From Chloroflexi bacterium UBA4733 (GTDB lineage Bacteria; Chloroflexota; UBA4733), in assembly GCA_002404055.1 (NCBI GenBank), contig DHIZ01000011.1:1-12824 (forward strand): DNA of 12,824 nt. The letters run 5' to 3'. The first letter of the stretch is position 1. Every line of letters begins with the position of its first letter. This document shows positions 6,299 through 12,824 of this stretch, piece after piece. The translations under genes were made by a program, and so were the position numbers. The notes beneath the pieces are model-generated. The model worked only from the letters and a program-made list of their open reading frames with translations, did not search any database and was not told where the DNA came from.

Positions 6299-7660
6299 CT
6301 ACGATTCCCGGACGGCAGCCAGCGCCGTCCTCGCTGCCTCACGGAGTTTTGCCTCGACGCCGGGCGCATAAAGCGACCGTCCCGCTTCGTATCCGCCTTC
6401 GCCGTGGGTGGCGTCGGTCACGAGGTAGCCGGCGGCGTCGTTGGCGTACGCAACCACGAATGTCGATGGCGCCCAACTCTCTCGCTCGATGGCCGCGCCG
6501 ATCTCGACCATGAGCTCGCCAGGTGCGGTAACCAAGGCAGCCTCGGAACCCAGCGACAATGCCTGCACTTCGGTGACAAAGCCATCCGGCTGCTCGGCTG
6601 AGGCCCGTCTCCCCCAACCCGCGGTCGCGGCCTCTGCACTGAGCGCGGTCATCACCGGCATCAGACGCCGGCGCTCTTCACGTCCTTCGTCGCCCTCCGG
6701 CAGGGCAGCTACCACGGCGCGCAAGTTCGTCAACTGTGCCCGATAGTCCTCGTCCGTTGAGAACCGCTTCCAGGGCAGCGTCACCTGGACGATCGCCCCC
6801 GCCAGGCGTGGGGACACGGACCTTCCCACGCTGGGCGGCTTGAGCGTATGCTCGCCCCATCGCAGGTTGTGGACCACCTGTTCGCGACCGTGCGCCGCCA
6901 GTTCACCCAGTACCCGTGCGGCCTCCGCCCCGACGATCGTGCCCACGCGCCGGGTTTCGGCGAATGTTTCGCTGATCTTCACAGGATTGATGTCGGCGCA
7001 GGCGCCGTTCGCGAACAGTACGACCGCCTGATCGCCCCACAAGGCTTTGACGGCGCGGCAGGCGTAGCCCGGCCAGTCTCGAGACAGCCGCAGGTTGTCG
7101 TGGTTCAGAATGGTAGGGTGGCAGGCATAGTTGATAAGCGCCGCCAGCAACTCGCCGTTTTCCGCTTCAACGCGCAGAACGCGCAACATGGGGTCAATCG
7201 GCCCGTCGGGGAAACGGCGGTTCAGCCCGATCGAATCGAGCGGACGCGCGCCCGCCATGAGCCGGGCAGGCGCCAACTGTCCGACTGCCGCCGCGATAGC
7301 GCCAATGATGTGCCGCGTTGTGACGGCAATGAGTTCGGCATCGCCGGCAGCGCGCAGATGCAGGAGTCCACGCGGACCCGAGTGCGTATGGGTGCCAGCG
7401 ATGAGCACGCGCTCAGGCGGGATCCCCCACTGACGCTTTGCTGCCTCGCGCACCGACGCGACGATGGGAGCGTCGACCGAGATTACGTCGCAAGTGACGA
7501 TGGCCGCCGCGTGGCGGCCATCGTCGAGCACAAGCGCGTGCGCCTGGAGGTCGTCGTGAATACCAGTTGACACACCCTTGCGCGCGCCGTAGCCCTCCAT
7601 CGCGCCGCCAACTGGTGGTGTGATGACGACTTCCGCCGCTCTGGCTCTCCAGGTTGTCAT
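6299..7660 (-). CDS. Neutral/alkaline ceramidase-fold (PF04734-like) protein, function unknown
   Basis: This 453-residue protein begins at ATG 7660 with AAGGAG 8 nt upstream. It resembles the N-terminal domain of neutral/alkaline non-lysosomal ceramidases: an early AAEVVITPPVGGAMEGYG, the zinc-site motif AGTHTHSGP (residues 88-96), NYACHPTIL with His181, and NGACADINP (218-226). True ceramidases read G-D-V-S-P-N in the last motif, where Ser is the nucleophile; here Asn takes that place. They also carry a signal peptide and a C-terminal immunoglobulin-like domain and are over 600 residues; neither is present, so the protein is probably cytoplasmic. It is therefore more likely a metal-dependent hydrolase of another amide or ester, or has lost activity, than a ceramidase. 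It is the last gene of the minus-strand cluster, 63 nt after the aminotransferase, which suggests a role with a sugar-derived amide; that is inference. The fold assignment is good, the substrate unknown. Confidence 0.82.
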   Translation of the reverse strand: MTTWRARAAEVVITPPVGGAMEGYGARKGVSTGIHDDLQAHALVLDDGRHAAAIVTCDVISVDAPIVASVREAAKRQWGIPPERVLIAGTHTHSGPRGLLHLRAAGDAELIAVTTRHIIGAIAAAVGQLAPARLMAGARPLDSIGLNRRFPDGPIDPMLRVLRVEAENGELLAALINYACHPTILNHDNLRLSRDWPGYACRAVKALWGDQAVVLFANGACADINPVKISETFAETRRVGTIVGAEAARVLGELAAHGREQVVHNLRWGEHTLKPPSVGRSVSPRLAGAIVQVTLPWKRFSTDEDYRAQLTNLRAVVAALPEGDEGREERRRLMPVMTALSAEAATAGWGRRASAEQPDGFVTEVQALSLGSEAALVTAPGELMVEIGAAIERESWAPSTFVVAYANDAAGYLVTDATHGEGGYEAGRSLYAPGVEAKLREAARTALAAVRES

Positions 7661-7723
7661 GATGGAAACTCCTTCTGGATGGGCCCCGGCCTACCCCTCC
7701 CATCCCCGGTTTGGCAGAAAGGG

Positions 7724-9001
7724 TTAGGGGATAAGGACGCTAAACACTTTGTTCATCGCTTCGACCACATCATCGGCGTCTTGCAGCGTCATGCGCGGAG
7801 AGATACCGGTGACGACACAACGAGAGAGCAGGTCTTCGCTACGCGGACACATACCCATGGAGTACTCCATTTTCGGGCCGCGCGCAAGGTAGAGCGGGTC
7901 GGTGAACGGCCGGCCTGTCGAGGAGATGGTGCGCTGATGGAGGATGCCAGGATTGGCGTAGACGGGCTTGCCGCCGTATACCTTGCGGGCGGGCACGCCT
8001 TCGGCCGTCATGGCCTTGGCGACACGGGATGCCAGCTCGCTATCGTTCACAAAAAAGCCGACGACAGTAGGGAACTCTCCAGCAAGGTCCGCCACGGGAC
8101 GGCGCGTGACGGTATCGAGGCGGTCGATGCCCGCCAGCACGCGATCGCGGATCGCTCGGGCGGAGGCGATCATCCCATCGATGCGGCCGAGCTGGACGCC
8201 AAGGATCGCACCGGCGATTTCGTTCATGCGCAAATTCTCACCGATGATCGGCTCCCCCGCGCGATCTCGCGTGCCCCCCGCGCCGAGCGTGAACTGGCCA
8301 CCCTGATCTTGATACTTATTTGCCCGGTCGAAGTAGCTGAAATCTTCCGTGACAAAGCAGCCACCCTCACCGGACGTAATGTTCTTCTCGAGTTGGAAGC
8401 TGAAGGCGCCGACATCGCCCCATGTGCCGACTGGCCGGCCGTGGTAGCGCGTTCCACACGCTTGCGCGCAGTCTTCGACCACGAGCAGGTTGTGGGCCTG
8501 CGCCACCGACACGATCTCATCCAACTCGCACGCCGTGCCCATGAGATGCACTGGCATGATTGCTTTGGTACGCGGACCGATGCGTTCGGCCAGCGCGGCA
8601 GGATCCAGGTTGAAGCTCGCGTCCACCTCGGCGAACACGGGGACAGCGCCTTGCGCGATGATCGCGTTCACCGAGGCAATGAAGGTCACGGCCGGCACAA
8701 TCACTTCGTCGCCCGGTCCAACATCGAGCGCCGCCAGGCCGACCCGAAGCGCCGCCGTGCCGGAACTGACGCCGACCGCGTAGCCAACGCCGAGATGCTC
8801 TTTGAAGCTCGCCTCGAACTGCTCGACCTTGCGCCGCAGGTCGGGGCCATAGTAGCGAAAGAGCGAGCGAGCGGCGAGCACTTCCAGCACGGCTCGTTTC
8901 TCGTCTTCGCCCAGGTAGCTCATGCCGCGCCCCTGCGGCATGAGCGCGCTACGCACGGGTGTGCCACCATCAAGCGCGAGCCGAATCATCGTATGGACCA
9001 T
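7724..9001 (-). CDS. DegT/DnrJ/EryC1/StrS-family PLP aminotransferase
   Basis: The 425-residue protein starts at ATG 9001 with GGGAGG 6 nt upstream; a second ATG at codon 5 is less well placed. Family landmarks are in order: GVSSGTAALRVGL (77-89, PLP phosphate contact), GPGDEVIVPAVTFIASVNAI (96-114), VEDCAQACGTRYHG (175-188; Asp177 pairs with the pyridine nitrogen), and AFSFQLEKNITSGEGG (199-214; Lys206 is the expected Schiff-base lysine). The length is normal. Characterised members transfer an amino group, usually from Glu or Gln, to keto-sugars or keto-cyclitols such as nucleotide sugars and scyllo-inosose. The nearby Gfo/Idh dehydrogenase could create such a ketone, or the enzyme could run in reverse to deaminate an amino sugar. 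No nucleotide-sugar genes are nearby, which favours a free-sugar or cyclitol role; that is inference. The 87-bp gap upstream shows no clear promoter. Confidence 0.92.
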   Translation of the reverse strand: MVHTMIRLALDGGTPVRSALMPQGRGMSYLGEDEKRAVLEVLAARSLFRYYGPDLRRKVEQFEASFKEHLGVGYAVGVSSGTAALRVGLAALDVGPGDEVIVPAVTFIASVNAIIAQGAVPVFAEVDASFNLDPAALAERIGPRTKAIMPVHLMGTACELDEIVSVAQAHNLLVVEDCAQACGTRYHGRPVGTWGDVGAFSFQLEKNITSGEGGCFVTEDFSYFDRANKYQDQGGQFTLGAGGTRDRAGEPIIGENLRMNEIAGAILGVQLGRIDGMIASARAIRDRVLAGIDRLDTVTRRPVADLAGEFPTVVGFFVNDSELASRVAKAMTAEGVPARKVYGGKPVYANPGILHQRTISSTGRPFTDPLYLARGPKMEYSMGMCPRSEDLLSRCVVTGISPRMTLQDADDVVEAMNKVFSVLIP

Positions 9002-9088
9002 GCGATACCTCCCGTTTCATTCTAGAAGTACAACGAGACATGGGCTACGTCCCGACTATGGTCCCCTCTGCACCATATGCGCACTGGC

Positions 9089-9916
9089 TCATTGCCAGCG
9101 CAAGTCCAGTTCCTCCAGGATTCCCCGCAAGCCGGCAAACGACTCCCGACTCCCCTGCTCTTTGCTACCACCTGCTGGTTGATAGTGCGTCTCCAGGGCG
9201 ATCACGCCGTTATAGCCGTCACGCTGCAAGGCGGTCAACTGGCCGTGATAGTCGACCTGGCCGCCGCCGATGGGTTGCCAGGCCGAGGAACCGTCGGCCT
9301 GCCTGACCGCGTCCTTGACGTGGACATGGCTGATCCAGGGACGCACGGCGGCGTAGCCGTCGGGGTAGGGGTGCTCCTCCCCGGAGACGAGCGCATTGCC
9401 GATATCCCAGAGCGAGCGTAGCGCCGGCGAGTTGACCGCCAGCATGAGGTCCCGCGTCTCAGCGCCGGTCCCCACCAGGCAACTCTTGACATTCTCAAAA
9501 CCCAACAGCACACCGGCACGCTCAGCCAGGCGCACCGGCAGTTCCAACCGTTCCAGCAGGAGGTCCCAATGCTGGGCCAGCGTGTCCTGCCGCCAGAAGG
9601 AGAAGCAGCGCACGAGGCGCGTCTGGAACAGGTCGGCGACTCGGAAAGAGCGTTCTAATATGTCGATGTGCTGCGCGTAGGCGGCGGTGTCGGCGATCGG
9701 GCAGCGCAGAAAGAGCGAGTCGATGGCGCTGACACGCAGCCCGCGCTCGCGCACCATGCGCAGCGCCCGCGTCAGTTCTGCCGGCTCCAGGTCACAGATA
9801 TTCTTGCCCCACAGCTTGTGCAGCTCGATTGTGTGGAGGCCCCACTCTTCCGCCACGTCCAGCGCGTGGGCGAAGTCCTGATCTATCTCGTCGGTGAGTA
9901 CGCTGAGAGTAAACAC
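9089..9916 (-). CDS. Sugar phosphate isomerase/epimerase-like TIM-barrel protein
   Basis: The 275-residue protein starts at GTG 9916, with AAAGGA 8 nt upstream, and has the AP-endonuclease-2/xylose-isomerase-like TIM barrel found in IolE, IolI and hydroxypyruvate isomerase relatives. The opening SVLTDEI and the strand WGLHTIELHKLWGKN fit the first two strands. Probable metal ligands are Glu141 (LGFENVKS), Asp171 (LWDIGNA), His197 or His199 (ISHVHVKD) and Glu242 (ALETHY). It probably catalyses a metal-dependent isomerisation, epimerisation or dehydration of a keto-sugar or inosose. It lies 28 nt after the Gfo/Idh gene, so co-transcription is likely; the same pairing of a dehydrogenase with such barrels is seen in inositol catabolism. 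The exact substrate cannot be read from the sequence. Confidence 0.87.
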   Translation of the reverse strand: MFTLSVLTDEIDQDFAHALDVAEEWGLHTIELHKLWGKNICDLEPAELTRALRMVRERGLRVSAIDSLFLRCPIADTAAYAQHIDILERSFRVADLFQTRLVRCFSFWRQDTLAQHWDLLLERLELPVRLAERAGVLLGFENVKSCLVGTGAETRDLMLAVNSPALRSLWDIGNALVSGEEHPYPDGYAAVRPWISHVHVKDAVRQADGSSAWQPIGGGQVDYHGQLTALQRDGYNGVIALETHYQPAGGSKEQGSRESFAGLRGILEELDLRWQ

Positions 9917-9944
9917 TGATAGTCCTTTCTGATTGGTGGAAGAC

Positions 9945-10970
9945 CTACGGCAAATCCTCGCCGATCCGCACGAGCCGGTGCTCGGTGGCGGAGATGTGCG
10001 CGGCGTAGGTCAACTCGAAGGTGCGCATGCCTTCTTCGTAGGGACAGAGGATGCCGGAGCGGTCGCCGCTGGCGACGGCCCGCACGAAGGCGCGATTCAT
10101 GGCCATGTTCGGGTTCCCTTCCTCCGGGATATCTTCGCGCTCACCCCGACCCCGAAGGATGGTCGCGCCCGGCCCCAGGCCGACGGCGACGGTCATCCCC
10201 TGGGCGAGGATGTGGACGTAGCTGTGAAAGCCCGGCAAGGCCCCGACAGCGGCGCAACTGTTGGAGATCGTGCCGACCGCGCCGCTCGCCAGGCGCAGGT
10301 TCACGACATTGACATCGGCAACGTCCATGTTGGGAACGTCCTGGAGCAGGGCGGTGGCCGCCATCGCGTAGACCTCGCTCACCTCGCCGCAGATGTAACG
10401 CAGCAAGTCAGTGCAGTGTGTGTGCTGCTCGATCAGCATGCCGCCACTCTTGCTCTGCACGCGCCACCAGGGTGATCCCGGCAGGCTGCTCCAGCGGACG
10501 GCGGTCACCATACCGATGGGCACGCCGGCCAGCAACTCCCGCACTTGCCGAACGGCCGTGCTATAGCGCCACTGGTAGGCCACGGCGGTCAGCACGTTGC
10601 GCTCACGGGCATGCTGGGCAATCTCGCGGGCTACGCCCATTGACAGTGCGACAGGCTTCTCGACCATCAGCGCTTTGCCGGCGTCGATCACTGCATGCTC
10701 TGCCGGGCCGTGGGCGAAGGGCGGCAAAGACACGTACACGGCGTCCAGCGGCGCCTGCTCCAGCATCGCCTGCACATCAGAAAAACCCGGCGCGTCAAGC
10801 GGCGGCAAGTCGGCCGGTCCCCGTTGCTTCACGGCCGCACGCGCCTTCTCGATGGCCTCCGGTACCAGGTCACAGACCCCGGTGATGGCGACATCCGGCA
10901 ACTGCAGGAGCTGTATCATCTCGTACACCGACCGACTGCCGGCGCCGACGAACCCAATGCGAACCGTCAC
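9945..10970 (-). CDS. Gfo/Idh/MocA-family NAD(P)-dependent oxidoreductase (intact)
   Basis: The 341-residue protein has the complete family layout. The N-terminal nucleotide-binding fold starts RIGFVGAGSRSVYE (glycine loop at residues 9-11), continues to DAVYVSLPPFAHGPAEHAVIDAGK, and carries the EKP motif (104-106; Lys105 is catalytic). The C-terminal domain carries SGGMLIEQHTHCTDLLRYICG (175-195), the segment with the active-site His and Asp. The start is GTG 10970, preceded by a GAGGGAG-like ribosome site; no ATG fits better. Members oxidise or reduce a hydroxyl of sugars or cyclitols. In this cluster it could make the ketone used by the aminotransferase encoded further on. It is only distantly similar to the truncated oxidoreductase at 1899-2850, so the two are not a recent duplication. 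A 73-nt gap with a hairpin separates it from the epimerase upstream. Confidence 0.91.
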   Translation of the reverse strand: MTVRIGFVGAGSRSVYEMIQLLQLPDVAITGVCDLVPEAIEKARAAVKQRGPADLPPLDAPGFSDVQAMLEQAPLDAVYVSLPPFAHGPAEHAVIDAGKALMVEKPVALSMGVAREIAQHARERNVLTAVAYQWRYSTAVRQVRELLAGVPIGMVTAVRWSSLPGSPWWRVQSKSGGMLIEQHTHCTDLLRYICGEVSEVYAMAATALLQDVPNMDVADVNVVNLRLASGAVGTISNSCAAVGALPGFHSYVHILAQGMTVAVGLGPGATILRGRGEREDIPEEGNPNMAMNRAFVRAVASGDRSGILCPYEEGMRTFELTYAAHISATEHRLVRIGEDLP

Positions 10971-11007
10971 GTGCTGTTCTCCCTCAAGTACTCTCGATCA
11001 ACGAATG

Positions 11008-11033
11008 AACAGGCCCGCAGTCGCGGCCCTGTT
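11008..11033 (-). other. Intercistronic hairpin between epimerase and oxidoreductase genes
   Basis: On the minus strand AACAGGGCCGC and GCGGGCCTGTT form an 11-bp stem with one internal mismatch and the 4-nt loop GACT. No T-run follows, so it is not a standard intrinsic terminator. It could stabilise or process the operon mRNA, or partly reduce expression of the downstream genes. The hairpin is seen directly; the role is inference. Confidence 0.4.
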
Positions 11034-11043
11034 AGCCTTCCAG

Positions 11044-11946
11044 TCATAGCTCCCTTGCCTGATCTAATCCCGGCAACGGTGACATCTCGTGCCATATCTC
11101 CCGCATGAAGTACACGCTCTCCTGCGCCAGCGCCATCCCATCGGCGGCGAGCGGCCGCCAGATGCAGCAAGCGCGGCTGATGGCCGGCACGGTGCTGCCG
11201 AAGGACTCCACCACCAGGTCACCCTGGTAGCCAGCATCCCGCAGGGCCTCCCGCACCGCCGGCCAGGCGATGTGGCCGCTACCGATCGGACCCCGGTCGT
11301 TCTCGCTGCAATGAAAGTGGCGCAGCCGCGCGCCCGCCTGCCGGATCGCGGCTGCCGGATCGCGCTCTTCGATGTTCATGTGGAAGGTATCGAGCAGCAG
11401 ACCCAGGTTGGCCGCGTCGACCGCATCAACCAGCGCGCCGGCTTCCGCCACCGTGGTCGGGTAGGCCGACTCGAAGCGGTTGAGCGGCTCCAGGGCCAAC
11501 GTCACGCCAACGTCGGCGGCGCGGCGGGCGGCCGCCTGGAGGCCGGCCACGGCAGACTCCTGCTCTCGGGGTCCGGGCGCCGCCTCCGGCAGATCGCCGA
11601 CGGGCGCCAGCAAGGGCCCGCAGACCAGGTCGGCACCCAGTTCGCGCGCCTGGGCGGCAATGCTGCCGAGGAAGTCCACAGCCGACGCGCGCCTTTCCGG
11701 GTCAAGCAGCGAAAGTCCCGGTGGCAGCGCGGTGTTGACCGTGCAACGTAGCCCGGCGCCGATCACCCGGCGCCGCGCCTCGGCTAGACCGAGTACCGCG
11801 CTGTCGAACAGCGGCAACTCGATCAGCCCATAACCCAGACCGGCCACAGCGCTCAGCAGCGGCTCCGTCGCTGCCACGACGTTGTCGCCCCAGAGCATGA
11901 GCACGACGCCGAAGGCTCGAACCTGGCGGGATGGAGCGCCGCTCAC
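11044..11946 (-). CDS. D-tagatose/D-psicose (allulose) 3-epimerase-like enzyme
   Basis: The 300-residue TIM-barrel protein has the metal ligands expected of ketose 3-epimerases: Glu153 (LALEPLNRFE), Asp186 (LLLDTFHMNIEE), His212 (RHFHCSEND) and Glu247 (VVESF). The spacing of 33, 26 and 35 residues is the same as in D-tagatose 3-epimerase of Pseudomonas cichorii (E152, D185, H211, E246). Residues equivalent to its substrate contacts are also present: Glu159, His189 and Arg218 in ENDRGPIGSGHIAW. It would epimerise a free ketose at C3, or a related inosose. The start is GTG 11946, overlapping the stop of the preceding binding-protein gene by 4 bp (GTGA), so translation is probably coupled. No strong ribosome site precedes it, consistent with coupling. 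The family is well supported; the sugar used is not. Confidence 0.88.
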   Translation of the reverse strand: MSGAPSRQVRAFGVVLMLWGDNVVAATEPLLSAVAGLGYGLIELPLFDSAVLGLAEARRRVIGAGLRCTVNTALPPGLSLLDPERRASAVDFLGSIAAQARELGADLVCGPLLAPVGDLPEAAPGPREQESAVAGLQAAARRAADVGVTLALEPLNRFESAYPTTVAEAGALVDAVDAANLGLLLDTFHMNIEERDPAAAIRQAGARLRHFHCSENDRGPIGSGHIAWPAVREALRDAGYQGDLVVESFGSTVPAISRACCIWRPLAADGMALAQESVYFMREIWHEMSPLPGLDQAREL

Positions 11947-12824
11947 GCCTTCAGCGCCTGGGCAATCGTCGCATTGGCAGTAGTTACCGCCTGCTTCAGC
12001 GCCGTCAGCGGGTCGGTCTTGCCGGAGACGGCGGTCGCCACCTGCTGGTTGAGGATGTTCGTCAGGTCGGCAGTCACCGGCGTCAGCGGCGTGATCGTGC
12101 CGGTGATGTCGGTGTTCAAGAAGGCGGCCATGATCGGCGTCGCCGCGACGAACTTCTGATAGGCCGGGTCAGCCGCTATCGACTTGGTGAGCGGCGCATG
12201 CTGGAAGCGCATGGCCCAGTCACCGTAGATCGGCTTGCTGGCGTACCAGGAGACGAACGTGAAGCCGGCCTGCTGTCGCTCCGTCGTGGTCTTCAAGACG
12301 CCCCAGGTGTCGATGTTGACGTGCGTGGCGGCCTCTTTGCTGCCCCTGGGGAAGGGGAAGGTCAGCACCGGCAGCTTCTGGGTCAGATAGCCGGTCACGC
12401 GGTAGGGGCCGGAAATCGTCATGGCAATCTGGCCGCCTTCAAACCCTTTGGTGATCGCCTTGGGCGGCGCCATGGTGTACTTCTGATAGAGATCGGCATA
12501 GTATTGCAACGATGCGAGACCGGCAGCGTTGTCCCAGGTAACCTGCGTGCCGTCCGCCGAAAGGTACGTGCCGCCATTGGAACGCTGCACGACGTCCCAG
12601 AAGTTGCTGTCGCCCGTCCCTTCGTCGGTGGCGTACTGGCCCTGGGCAGCGTGCGTCATCTTCTGGATCAGTTGGGTGTAGTCGTTCCAGGTCTGGGGAG
12701 CCGTGGCGCTGTAGCGATTGAAGAGGTCGGTGCGGTAGAACACCGCCATGGGGTGGCGGTTCTGCGGAAAGGCCCAGATCCTGTTCTGGTAGCTCAGCGC
12801 CTGCCAGATGTCGTCGTAAAAGTC
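11943..12824 (-). CDS. Sugar-binding protein of an ABC importer, C-terminal part (5' end outside window)
   Basis: The frame is open to the right edge, so the first part, including the signal peptide, lies beyond the window; 293 codons and the stop are visible. It aligns over its whole visible length with the binding protein at 2962-4392: YQNRIWAFPQNRHPMAVFYRTDLFNRY, WDVVQRSNGGTYLSADG, GGQIAMTISGPYRVTGYL, QKLPVLTFPFPRG and PAYQKFVAATPIMAAFL all have close counterparts. More than half the residues agree in these blocks, so the two are paralogues. An ATG at 12749 is internal. It is the first visible gene of the minus-strand group, and its stop overlaps the epimerase start by 4 bp. Permease genes normally follow a binding protein but do not here; they may lie upstream or elsewhere in the genome. 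Confidence 0.92.
   Translation of the reverse strand, partial: DFYDDIWQALSYQNRIWAFPQNRHPMAVFYRTDLFNRYSATAPQTWNDYTQLIQKMTHAAQGQYATDEGTGDSNFWDVVQRSNGGTYLSADGTQVTWDNAAGLASLQYYADLYQKYTMAPPKAITKGFEGGQIAMTISGPYRVTGYLTQKLPVLTFPFPRGSKEAATHVNIDTWGVLKTTTERQQAGFTFVSWYASKPIYGDWAMRFQHAPLTKSIAADPAYQKFVAATPIMAAFLNTDITGTITPLTPVTADLTNILNQQVATAVSGKTDPLTALKQAVTTANATIAQALKA

Noticed and set aside
6057..6371. 104-codon plus-strand frame crossing the right end of the MITE-like element.
   Set aside because: It runs through the terminal repeat, the intergenic DNA and then antisense to the ceramidase-fold gene, with no coding signature or ribosome site.
6848..7570. 240-codon plus-strand frame opposite the ceramidase-fold gene.
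   Set aside because: It is an antisense shadow of a gene with the HTHSGP and other conserved motifs in the proper order.
7679..9025. 448-codon open frame on the plus strand opposite the aminotransferase gene.
   Set aside because: The opposite strand encodes a complete aminotransferase with all landmarks and a ribosome site. High GC content commonly leaves long open frames antisense to genes, and this one shows no family features.

Overview
This looks like an accessory carbohydrate-use region from a GC-rich bacterium. The combination of Tat-type lipoprotein solute-binding proteins with long Ala/Ser/Thr linkers, IS701- and IS4-like transposases, a sulfatase, a ceramidase-fold protein and several Gfo/Idh and TIM-barrel sugar enzymes fits Chloroflexota (Thermomicrobia-like) best. 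That assignment is an inference from gene style; no rRNA or marker gene is present.

Layout. The left edge (3-590) is the 3' part of an IS4-like transposase. A plus-strand group follows: a probable sigma70 promoter (620-648), a regulator that joins a MerR-type helix-turn-helix to an RpiR helix-turn-helix and a SIS domain (678-1898), a Gfo/Idh/MocA oxidoreductase that has lost its start codon and NAD-binding glycine motif (1899-2850), an intact sugar-binding lipoprotein (2962-4392), and a broken sulfatase (4433-5202). The sulfatase has an amber codon at position 12, a later frameshift, and a 3' half replaced by the tail of an IS701-like transposase (5203-5949). A 350-bp convergent gap holds a 130-bp MITE-like element with perfect 17-bp terminal inverted repeats and possibly a scrap of another gene.

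From 12824 back to 6299 all genes are on the minus strand and probably form one operon: a second sugar-binding protein (5' end outside the window, a clear paralogue of the first), a D-tagatose/D-psicose 3-epimerase-like enzyme with a 4-bp overlap, an intact Gfo/Idh oxidoreductase, a second TIM-barrel isomerase/epimerase, a DegT/DnrJ/EryC1-type PLP aminotransferase, and a ceramidase-fold hydrolase-like protein.

Reading as a whole: the minus-strand genes look like uptake plus oxidation, epimerisation and transamination of a keto- or amino-sugar or cyclitol that I cannot name. No ABC permease, ATPase or sugar kinase lies in the window. The plus-strand group looks like a related but decaying locus (three broken reading frames, two IS remnants, one MITE-like element), with its regulator and binding protein still intact. 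The most unusual single gene is the MerR-RpiR-SIS regulator; the most interesting unit is the minus-strand cluster. No tRNA, rRNA, CRISPR array or replication origin was seen.
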